Assembly: GCA_016463045.1 (NCBI GenBank)
Contig: JAEMSB010000353.1
Coordinates: 1 to 5,287, forward strand
Length of the DNA: 5,287 nt
Direction: 5' to 3'
Source of the DNA: Niveispirillum sp.
GTDB lineage: Bacteria > Pseudomonadota > Alphaproteobacteria > Azospirillales > Azospirillaceae
Part shown: piece by piece, positions 1 to 5,287 of the stretch
Layout: each line of letters begins with the position of its first letter
How positions within the stretch are numbered: position 1 is the stretch's first letter
The notes under the pieces: model-generated
Seen by the model: only the letters and a program-made list of their open reading frames with translations
What the model was told of the DNA's origin: nothing
Databases searched by the model: none
Position numbers and translations under genes: made by a program

Positions 1-1000
1 GGTCCGGCCCGTGCGCGTCGCCCCGGTCAGCTTCAAGGACGCCCACGCCGCCCGTTCCTTCACGGGCACCATCGTCCCCCGGACGGAGGTGCAGGCTGGT
101 TTCCGGGTCGGTGGCCGCATCGCGGCGCGTCTGGTGGAGGTGGGTGACCGGGTAAAGCCCGGCCAGACCCTGGCCCGCCTGGACCCGACCGACCTGGAAC
201 TGTCGCTGAAGGCCGCCGAGGCGCGGCTGGCCCAGGCCGAGGCGCAGGCCGCACAGACCGCCGCCGACCTGAAGCGCTACACCCCCCTTCTGGCCTCCGG
301 CACCGTGTCCCAGGCGCAGTTCGACCGGGTAAAGGCAGCAGCCGATGCCGCCGCCGCGCAAAAGCGGGAGGCCGCATCCGCCCTGTCCATCTCCCGCAAT
401 CAGCGGGCCTATGGGTCCCTGACCTTGGATCAGGGCGGGGTGATCACCGCCGTCCTGGCCGATGCCGGACAGACGGTGGGCGATGGACAGACCGTCCTAC
501 GCCTGGCCACCGACCTGGGCCGTGAAGTGGCCATTGATGTGGCAGAAGGCGACCTTGCCCGCCTGTCGGTGGGGGGTACTGCGACTGTGGCGCTCTGGGC
601 CGATGGCGATATCAACCTCATCGGCAGCATCCGCGAGATCACGCCCGTCGCCGACCCGGCCAGCCGCACCTTCCGCCTGCGCGTCACCCTGCCCGCCAAT
701 GCGCCCGACGCCGTTCGCCTTGGCATGACGGCCCGTGTCAGCTTCCCCGAAGCGGATGCCGCCGCCCTGGCCCTGCTCCCCTCGTCCGCCCTGTTCCATC
801 AGGGGGACAAGCCCGCCGTCTGGGTGCTGGCCCCGTCCAAGGACCGGGTGCTGCTGCGCCCGGTGGAGGTTGCGGCCTACCGTCCCGATGGAGTGGCCGT
901 GAAATCCGGGGTGAAGGAGGGTGAGCTGGTGGTAACCGCCGGTGCCCACCGTCTGGATGCCAATCTGCCCGTGCGCGTCTGGGATGGGGGCCTGCCGTGA
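1..1000 (+). CDS. RND efflux pump periplasmic adaptor subunit (membrane fusion protein), 5' end outside window
   Basis: This is the periplasmic adaptor that links an inner-membrane RND permease to a TolC-like outer-membrane channel. The reading frame is open from base 2, upstream of the GTG at 11, which has no Shine-Dalgarno sequence. The N-terminal signal peptide or lipobox is absent, so the gene most likely begins before the window. Counting from the codon at 11, domains run in family order: first half of the lipoyl/barrel-sandwich domain (about 20-60, with FRVGGRIAARLVEVGDRVKP then GQTLARLD); an Ala/Gln/Glu-rich alpha-helical hairpin (about 62-127); second lipoyl half (about 139-166, GGVITAVLADAGQTVGDGQ); beta-barrel (about 170-246, including PVADPASRTFRLRV); and membrane-proximal domain (about 250-325). 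The stop overlaps the permease start (GTGA, 997-1000), so the two are co-translated. The family assignment is firm. The substrate, and whether a second adaptor lies upstream as in TriAB, cannot be seen. Confidence 0.93.
   Translation, partial: VRPVRVAPVSFKDAHAARSFTGTIVPRTEVQAGFRVGGRIAARLVEVGDRVKPGQTLARLDPTDLELSLKAAEARLAQAEAQAAQTAADLKRYTPLLASGTVSQAQFDRVKAAADAAAAQKREAASALSISRNQRAYGSLTLDQGGVITAVLADAGQTVGDGQTVLRLATDLGREVAIDVAEGDLARLSVGGTATVALWADGDINLIGSIREITPVADPASRTFRLRVTLPANAPDAVRLGMTARVSFPEADAAALALLPSSALFHQGDKPAVWVLAPSKDRVLLRPVEVAAYRPDGVAVKSGVKEGELVVTAGAHRLDANLPVRVWDGGLP
981..1000 (+). promoter_or_regulatory. Translational coupling site: G-rich Shine-Dalgarno-like stretch and GTGA stop/start overlap
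   Basis: The adaptor stop codon TGA (998-1000) overlaps the permease GTG start (997-999) in the tetranucleotide GTGA. A purine-rich stretch GGGATGGGGG (981-990) ends 6 bases before the GTG and can serve as a weak Shine-Dalgarno sequence. A 4-base overlap is typical of subunits made in fixed ratio by re-initiating ribosomes. The overlap is read directly; coupling is inferred. Confidence 0.7.
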
Positions 1001-4000
1001 GCGGATTGAACCTTTCCGCTTGGGCCATCCGGCATCAGGCGCTTGTGCTGTTCATGATCATCATGTCGCTGGCTGTCGGCGCCTATTCCTTCGTAACCTT
1101 GGGCCGCGCCGAAGACCCGCAATTCGCCATCCGCACCATGGTGGTGACGGCGCAGTGGCCGGGTGCCACCGCGCGGGAGATGCAGGAACAGGTCACCGAC
1201 CGCATCGAACAGACCTTGCAGCAGGTGCCGAACTATCACTTCACCCGCTCCTATGCGCGGCCGGGCGAAACGGTGATCTTCATCAACCTGCATGATTACA
1301 CCCGTTCCGACACCCTGCCCGACATCTGGTATCAGGTGCGCAAACGGGTGGGCGACATGGCCCACACCCTGCCCGCCGGCGTCATCGGCCCGCAATTCAA
1401 CGATGAATTCGGCGATACGTTCGGCATCATCTATGCCTTCACGGGCGACGGGTTCAGCCAGACCGAGATGCGTCAGGTCCTGCTGGCCGCGCGCCAGCGC
1501 CTGCTGACCCTGCCGTCGATCGGCAAGGTCGACCTGCTGGGCGTGCAGGATGAGAAGATCTATGTGGAATTTGATACGGGCCGCCTCGCCTCGCTCGGCG
1601 TGACGGTACAAGAGATCGGGCAGGCCCTGGCCGCGCAGAACGCCGTCAACCCGACCGGCCTGATCGATACCGGTACCGACCGTATCCGCGTGCGCGTCAC
1701 CGGCGCCCTGAAGACCGAGGAACAGGTGGCACAGCTGCCGATCCAGGCCGGCGGTCGCCTGCTGCGCCTGGGCGATATCGCCAGCGTGCGCCGCACGGCA
1801 CAGGACCCAGCCGAAACCCTGATGCGGCACAACGGAGAGGCAGTCACGGGTCTGGCCATCGCCATGGCCGCCGGCGGCGACATCCTGAAGCTGGGCGACG
1901 CCGTCAAGGCGGAGATGAAGACAATCCAGGCTGCCTTGCCGCAAGGCATCGACATCGCGCTCGTCGCCGATCAGCCGACCGTGGTCCGCAGCTCCATCGA
2001 CGAATTCGCCAGCGCCCTGGCCGAAGCCCTGGCCATCGTGCTGGTCGTCACCTTCCTGTCGCTGGGCCTGCGCACCGGCATCGTGGTGGCACTGTCAGTG
2101 CCGCTGGTGTTGGCGGTTACCTTCGGCGTGATGAAGATGGCGGGCATCGACCTGCACAAAATCTCAATCGGCGCCCTGATCATCGCGCTGGGCCTGCTGG
2201 TCGATGACGCCATCATCGCGGTCGAAATGATGATGGTGAAGCTGGAACAGGGCTGGGACCGGGCCAAGGCTGCGGCCTTCGCCTGGACCTCCACGGCCTT
2301 TCCCATGCTGTCAGGCACGCTGGTCACGGCGGCGGGTTTCGTGCCCGTGGGCTTTGCCCATTCGGCAGCGGGTGAATATACGGGCGCTATCTTCTGGGTG
2401 GTGGCCACGGCCCTGCTGGTCTCCTGGCTGGTGGCAGTGATCTTCACGCCCTATCTGGGCTACAAGATGCTGCCGCAGAATCTGGAGGGCGGGCATAGCG
2501 AGGATCATAACGCCGCTTATCAGAAGCCGCTTTACCGCCGCCTGCGGGCCAGCCTGGTCTGGACCGTCCGCCACCGTTACATGGTGATCGCGGCGACCGT
2601 GGGGGCCTTTGTCGTCTCTATCGCCGGCTTCGGCCTTGTGCAGCAGCAATTCTTCCCCAATTCCGCCCGCCTGGAACTGGTGGTCGACCTGGAACTGCCC
2701 GAAGGCACCTCCATCAATGTCACCCAGGCCCGCGTGAAGGAGTTGGAGGCGGTATTTGCCAAGGATGACGGTATCGAAAGTTACAGCGCCTTTGTCGGCA
2801 ATGGCGCACCGCGCTTCTACCTGCCCCTGAACCAGGAGCTGAAGCGTCCCAATTTCGCGCAGTTCATTGTGGTGACCAAGTCGCTGGAACGGACAGTGGA
2901 GATGGCCCGCACCCTGCCGCATGATCTGGAAGCCCGCTTCCCCGACGTTCGCACCCGTGTGGCGCGGCTGGAAAACGGCCCACCCGTGGGCTATCCGGTG
3001 CAGTTCCGCATCATGGGTCGCGACCCGGAAATGCTGCGCAGCATCGCCAGCGACCTGCGCGACCTGATGCGTGCCAATCCGCACACCGTCGATGTCAATC
3101 TCGACTGGACGGAAAAGCTGAAATCGGTCCGTCTGGTGGTGGATCAGAACCGGGCCCGCGCGCTGGGCGTCACCAGCCAGGATCTGTCCCTGGCCCTGCA
3201 GACGGTCATGACCGGCTACACCGCCACGCAGTACCGCGAAGGCATCGAACTGATCGACGTGGTGCTGCGCGCCGGTCAGGATGAACGGGTGGCGTCGGAC
3301 CGTCTGGCCGAACTGCGCCTGCGCGGCCCCAACGGCCCCGTGCCGCTGTCACAGGTGGCGCGCCTGGAATATGGGCTGGAGGAAGCGATCCTCTGGACCC
3401 GGTCGCGTGACCTGACCCTGACCGTCCGCGCCGACCTGAAGGGCAATATCCAGGCCCCGACCGTGGTGGCGCAGATCGAATCCGTCTTGGGTCCGTTGCG
3501 CGCCAAGCTGCCCACCGGCTACCGGATTGAGGTGGGGGGCGCCGTGGAGGAAAGCGCCAAGGGTCAGGCCTCCATCATGGCGGTCGTGCCCGTCATGCTG
3601 GTCCTGATGCTGACGGTGCTGATGGTACAGCTGCAAAGCTTCCAGCGGGTGATCCTGGTCTTCCTGACGGCCCCGCTGGGCCTGATCGGGGTGACATTGG
3701 CCCTGCTGCTGTTCAATCAGCCGTTTGGCTTCGTGGCGCAGTTGGGCGTGATCGCGCTGGCCGGCATGATCATGCGCAACTCGGTCATCCTGGTCGATCA
3801 GATCGAACAGGATATCGCCGCCGGCCATGGCCGTTTCGATGCCATCGTTGATGCGACCGTGCGCCGGGCCCGCCCCATCGCACTCACCGCCGCCGCCGCC
3901 GTCCTGGCCATGATCCCGCTGTCCCGCTCCAGCTTCTGGGGACCCATGGCCATCTCCATCATGGGCGGCCTGATCGTGGCAACCGCACTCACGATCTATA

Positions 4001-4086
4001 GTCTGCCCGCCATGTACGCCGCCTGGTTCCGCGTCCGCGCGGATGAGACGGGTCCGACATCGCCCGGCGGCTGGGGTGGGGAATAA
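997..4086 (+). CDS. RND multidrug efflux permease (HAE-1-like, TriC-related type)
   Basis: Inner-membrane proton/drug antiporter of the AcrB superfamily, 1029 residues, a normal full length. The layout is the classic duplicated one: TM1 (about 14-35), large periplasmic loop (about 36-336), TM2-TM6 (about 338-487), TM7 (about 529-548), second periplasmic loop (about 550-857), TM8-TM12 (about 860-1010). TM4 carries the paired proton-relay aspartates D403 and D404 in GLLVDDAII, matching AcrB D407/D408. TM10 reads GMIMRNSVILVDQIEQD, with R927-N928 where AcrB has K940-N941. The N-terminal GRAEDPQFAIRTMVV and QWPGATA segments, and SYARPGETVIFINL, resemble the TriC-like branch and not AcrB itself, judged from memory. 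The GTG start at 997 is chosen because it precedes the family-typical N-terminus (NLSAWAIRHQAL), lies 6 bases after a G-rich stretch (981-990), and overlaps the adaptor stop by 4 bases. The short hydrophilic tail after TM12 is unremarkable. Substrate is unknown; drugs, detergents, solvents or biocides are typical for the family. Confidence 0.95.
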   Translation: MSGLNLSAWAIRHQALVLFMIIMSLAVGAYSFVTLGRAEDPQFAIRTMVVTAQWPGATAREMQEQVTDRIEQTLQQVPNYHFTRSYARPGETVIFINLHDYTRSDTLPDIWYQVRKRVGDMAHTLPAGVIGPQFNDEFGDTFGIIYAFTGDGFSQTEMRQVLLAARQRLLTLPSIGKVDLLGVQDEKIYVEFDTGRLASLGVTVQEIGQALAAQNAVNPTGLIDTGTDRIRVRVTGALKTEEQVAQLPIQAGGRLLRLGDIASVRRTAQDPAETLMRHNGEAVTGLAIAMAAGGDILKLGDAVKAEMKTIQAALPQGIDIALVADQPTVVRSSIDEFASALAEALAIVLVVTFLSLGLRTGIVVALSVPLVLAVTFGVMKMAGIDLHKISIGALIIALGLLVDDAIIAVEMMMVKLEQGWDRAKAAAFAWTSTAFPMLSGTLVTAAGFVPVGFAHSAAGEYTGAIFWVVATALLVSWLVAVIFTPYLGYKMLPQNLEGGHSEDHNAAYQKPLYRRLRASLVWTVRHRYMVIAATVGAFVVSIAGFGLVQQQFFPNSARLELVVDLELPEGTSINVTQARVKELEAVFAKDDGIESYSAFVGNGAPRFYLPLNQELKRPNFAQFIVVTKSLERTVEMARTLPHDLEARFPDVRTRVARLENGPPVGYPVQFRIMGRDPEMLRSIASDLRDLMRANPHTVDVNLDWTEKLKSVRLVVDQNRARALGVTSQDLSLALQTVMTGYTATQYREGIELIDVVLRAGQDERVASDRLAELRLRGPNGPVPLSQVARLEYGLEEAILWTRSRDLTLTVRADLKGNIQAPTVVAQIESVLGPLRAKLPTGYRIEVGGAVEESAKGQASIMAVVPVMLVLMLTVLMVQLQSFQRVILVFLTAPLGLIGVTLALLLFNQPFGFVAQLGVIALAGMIMRNSVILVDQIEQDIAAGHGRFDAIVDATVRRARPIALTAAAAVLAMIPLSRSSFWGPMAISIMGGLIVATALTIYSLPAMYAAWFRVRADETGPTSPGGWGGE

Positions 4087-4100
4087 TGGGGAGTACGTAG

Positions 4101-4129
4101 CGCAGATTAAGGCTCGCGCTTAATCCGCG
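4101..4129. repeat. Imperfect intergenic palindrome (11-bp arms, 7-base loop)
   Basis: Left arm CGCAGATTAAG (4101-4111), loop GCTCGCG (4112-4118), right arm CTTAATCCGCG (4119-4129). Ten of 11 positions pair. The single mismatch is A-C if transcribed from the + strand and becomes a G-U wobble if transcribed from the - strand. It starts 15 bases after the permease stop. The core (GATTAAG ... CTTAATCCGC, preceded by GTAG) resembles the boxC-like GTAGGGCGGATTA-type palindromes common between genes in proteobacteria; that resemblance is from memory. No T-run follows on either strand, so it is not a textbook intrinsic terminator, though it could protect mRNA 3' ends. Confidence 0.6.
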
Positions 4130-4153
4130 AAGCAAGTGGAAGCAGACCTAGCC

Positions 4154-4179
4154 GTCATCCCCGCGAAAGCGGGGATGAC
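4154..4179. repeat. REP-like dispersed palindrome, perfect 11-bp stem with GAAA loop
   Basis: Left arm GTCATCCCCGC (4154-4164), loop GAAA (4165-4168), right arm GCGGGGATGAC (4169-4179), all 11 positions paired. The GAAA loop is a GNRA tetraloop on the + strand, which would make the RNA hairpin very stable. Translated by chance, this repeat type gives the peptides VIPAKAG and VIPAFAG, familiar from spurious ORFs in many proteobacterial genomes, and both appear here on opposite strands. It lies 67 bases after the permease stop and 34 bases beyond the puuE stop, midway between convergent genes, where such repeats often sit. No T-tract follows in either direction. A role in transcript end protection or bidirectional termination is possible but inferred. 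Confidence 0.85.
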
Positions 4180-4213
4180 AGTAGAGATTGCTACAGTCAA
4201 CAAACCCGCTGCT

Positions 4214-5149
4214 CTAGCTACTCGTTTTCCGCCACGCATGCACAGCCCGCCAGTGCCGCGCGATATCCACGCGCCGGGCCACCCACACCTTGTCATGCGC
4301 CATGACATGGTCCAGGAATTTCTCCAGGCCCCGCACCCGCCCCGGCCTGCCAATCAGGCGGGTATGCAGCCCGACCGACATCATCTTGGGCGCTGTCTCC
4401 CCCTCCGCATACAGCGCGTCAAAAGCGTCGCGGGCATAGGTGAAGAAATCATCCCCCTGGTTGAAGCCCTGGGCCGTGCCGAACTTCATGTCATTGACGT
4501 CCAACGTATAGGGGATGACCAGATGCGGCTCCCCCTGCCCCGCATAGGTGCCGGGCGGCAGCCAATAGGGCAAATCGTCATTATAGGCATCCGCGTCATA
4601 GAGGAACCCGCCCTCCTCCACCACCAGCCGCCTTGTGTTCGGCCCCAGCCGGCCCGTGTACCATCCCAAGGGCCGTTCCCCCGTCAGATCGCGGATGGTA
4701 TCGATGGCAAGGCGCATATGCTCCCGCTCCATCTCCTCCGGCACATTCTGGTAATCGATCCAGCGCCAGCCGTGCGAGGCGATCTCATGCCCGGCCTCCA
4801 CCATGGCCCTGGCGGCATCGGGATGGCGGGCCAGCGCCATGGCGACGGCGTAGCAGGTGATCTTGATCCCATAGCGCTCAAACAGCCGCATCAGCCGCCA
4901 GAACCCGGCCCGGCTGCCATATTCGTAAACGGACTCCACCGACAGGTTGCGCTGCCCTGCCAGGGGTTGCGTCCCCACCACCTCCTGCAAATAGGCCTCG
5001 GACTGCCCATCGCCATGCAGCAGGCAATTCTCCCCGCCCTCCTCATAATTCATGACGATCTGCACCGCGATGCGGGCATCGCCCGGCCAGCGTGGATGCG
5101 GCGGATGGGCGCCATAGCCGACAAGGTCACGGGGGTACGGGACGGTCAT
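4214..5149 (-). CDS. puuE: Allantoinase PuuE (metal-independent, NodB/polysaccharide-deacetylase fold)
   Basis: Hydrolyses the hydantoin ring of allantoin to allantoate in cytoplasmic purine/urate catabolism (EC 3.5.2.5). It is an analogue, not a homologue, of the metal-dependent amidohydrolase allantoinases. The 311 residues match the usual PuuE length of about 300-310. Diagnostic segments as I remember the family: YPRDLVGYG near the N-terminus, NYEEGGE (34-40), ESVYEYGSRAG (72-82), HEIASHGWRWIDYQ (121-134), GERPLGWYTGRLGPNTRRLV (157-176), YDADAYNDDLPYW (184-196), PHLVIPYTLDVNDMKF (208-223), GLHTRLIGRPGR (260-271) and RRVDIARHW near the C-terminus. In the NodB scheme the usual Asp motif is replaced by NYEEGGE and the HxxxH motif keeps only its first His (H126-GWRW), as expected for the cofactor-independent PuuE group. 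There is no signal peptide. The ATG at 5149 has an AGGAG (5160-5164) 10 bases upstream. It is convergent with the efflux operon and monocistronic in view. Generic polysaccharide deacetylase is the alternative and is much less likely. Confidence 0.93.
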   Translation of the reverse strand: MTVPYPRDLVGYGAHPPHPRWPGDARIAVQIVMNYEEGGENCLLHGDGQSEAYLQEVVGTQPLAGQRNLSVESVYEYGSRAGFWRLMRLFERYGIKITCYAVAMALARHPDAARAMVEAGHEIASHGWRWIDYQNVPEEMEREHMRLAIDTIRDLTGERPLGWYTGRLGPNTRRLVVEEGGFLYDADAYNDDLPYWLPPGTYAGQGEPHLVIPYTLDVNDMKFGTAQGFNQGDDFFTYARDAFDALYAEGETAPKMMSVGLHTRLIGRPGRVRGLEKFLDHVMAHDKVWVARRVDIARHWRAVHAWRKTSS

Positions 5150-5159
5150 GCGCGAAACA

Positions 5160-5164
5160 CTCCT
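5160..5164 (-). promoter_or_regulatory. Ribosome binding site of puuE
   Basis: On the - strand an AGGAG core lies 10 bases upstream of the ATG at 5149-5147. Spacing is slightly long but workable. It supports this ATG, which also yields the family-typical N-terminus MTVPYPRDL. Confidence 0.6.
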
Positions 5165-5200
5165 GATCCGGGACCGGGGTAAAGCTTAGCGATGATGTCA

Positions 5201-5229
5201 TTGATCGTTTCGCTTGCGCACAAAAAAAT
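5201..5229 (+). promoter_or_regulatory. Possible sigma70-type promoter for the divergent gene
   Basis: TTGATC (5201-5206), a 17-base spacer, then AAAAAT (5224-5229). Each hexamer matches the sigma70 consensus at 4 of 6 positions. The spot is notably A-rich in otherwise GC-rich DNA. Transcription would start around 5236, just before the ATG candidates at 5247 and 5254, leaving a very short leader. The match is at a level that can arise by chance, and no convincing puuE promoter could be picked on the other strand. Confidence 0.22.
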
Positions 5230-5246
5230 CCATGGCACGATGGGAC

Positions 5247-5287
5247 ATGGCCGATGACACTGCACCCGTCCCCGCCCGTCCCACGCC
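5247..5287 (+). CDS. Start of a divergent gene of unknown function, cut by the window edge
   Basis: An open frame begins at ATG 5247 and reads MADDTAPVPARPTP to the right edge without a stop; an in-frame ATG at 5232 would add MARWD. The Pro/Ala-rich, probably disordered start resembles the N-termini of some transcription regulators, but 13 codons are too few to name a family. A competing frame from ATG 5254 is also open. Neither has a good Shine-Dalgarno sequence. The position, divergent from puuE across about 100 bases, fits either a regulator or a purine-pathway gene; this is inference only. Confidence 0.3.
   Translation, partial: MADDTAPVPARPT

Noticed and set aside
11..13. GTG at 11 as the real start of the adaptor gene
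   Set aside because: The frame is open further upstream, there is no ribosome binding site, and starting here would leave a periplasmic protein without an export signal.
877..1944. Long - strand open frame of 355 codons opposite the adaptor and permease
   Set aside because: It spans the junction of two well-supported genes on the other strand and has no recognisable motif. High GC removes stop codons from antisense frames.
2311..3084. - strand open frame of 257 codons opposite the permease
   Set aside because: Its His/Gln/Gly-rich composition is that of an antisense shadow, and it lies entirely within the permease gene.
4101..4179. Classical rho-independent terminator for the efflux operon or puuE
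   Set aside because: Both hairpins are strong, but neither is followed by a T-run on either strand, so only a repeat or barrier role is claimed.
4120..4353. Small - strand open frame containing VIPAFAGMT
   Set aside because: It overlaps the end of puuE in another frame and gets its only recognisable peptide from the repeat, a well-known source of false ORFs.
4136..5182. Long + strand open frame of 348 codons opposite puuE
   Set aside because: It is antisense to a gene with clear family-wide conservation. Its start lies in the palindromic repeat (VIPAKAG translation), and its His/Pro/Arg-rich composition is typical of an antisense shadow in GC-rich DNA.
5191..5206. Possible operator palindrome around ATGATGTCAT
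   Set aside because: Only four bases on each side pair around the centre, and the symmetry breaks down outside them.
5152..5213. Inverted repeat GCGAAAC (5152-5158) and GTTTCGC (5207-5213) upstream of puuE as an operator
   Set aside because: The arms are only 7 bases long, 48 bases apart, and do not extend; this can easily occur by chance.

Overview
The window is GC-rich and densely coding, and third codon positions in the real genes are mostly G or C. Gene content and style (an RND efflux pair, a PuuE-type allantoinase, short intergenic palindromic repeats) suggest a free-living proteobacterium. An alphaproteobacterium of the Rhodospirillales/Azospirillum type is my best guess, but it rests on overall resemblance and not on a marker gene.

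Layout. From the left edge to 1000 (+) lies the 3' part of a gene for an RND-pump periplasmic adaptor (membrane fusion protein); its N-terminal export signal is outside the window. At 997-4086 (+) is a complete 1029-residue RND permease. It starts at a GTG that overlaps the adaptor stop by 4 bases, so the two form a translationally coupled operon. The closest recognisable type is the HAE-1-like branch that includes TriC. No outer-membrane channel gene is visible. The 127-base gap at 4087-4213 separates convergent genes and holds two unrelated palindromes: an imperfect one at 4101-4129 and a perfect 11-bp stem with a GAAA loop at 4154-4179. The second is a widespread dispersed repeat type. At 4214-5149 (-) is a complete puuE-type gene for metal-independent allantoinase, a member of the polysaccharide-deacetylase (NodB) fold. 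The last ~138 bases form its upstream region and probably hold the start of a divergent (+) gene cut by the right edge.

How the genes work together. The adaptor and permease would make two of the three parts of a proton-driven tripartite efflux pump, with a TolC-like channel encoded elsewhere. PuuE opens the hydantoin ring of allantoin to give allantoate in purine/urate catabolism. It is convergent to the pump operon, and nothing in the sequence links the two functionally.

I found no evidence of a novel system. There are no transposase, phage, CRISPR, toxin-antitoxin, tRNA or rRNA features. The points most worth a second look are the two palindromes in the convergent gap, the degenerate NodB metal motif in PuuE, the Arg in place of the usual TM10 Lys in the permease, and the undetermined gene starting at the right edge.
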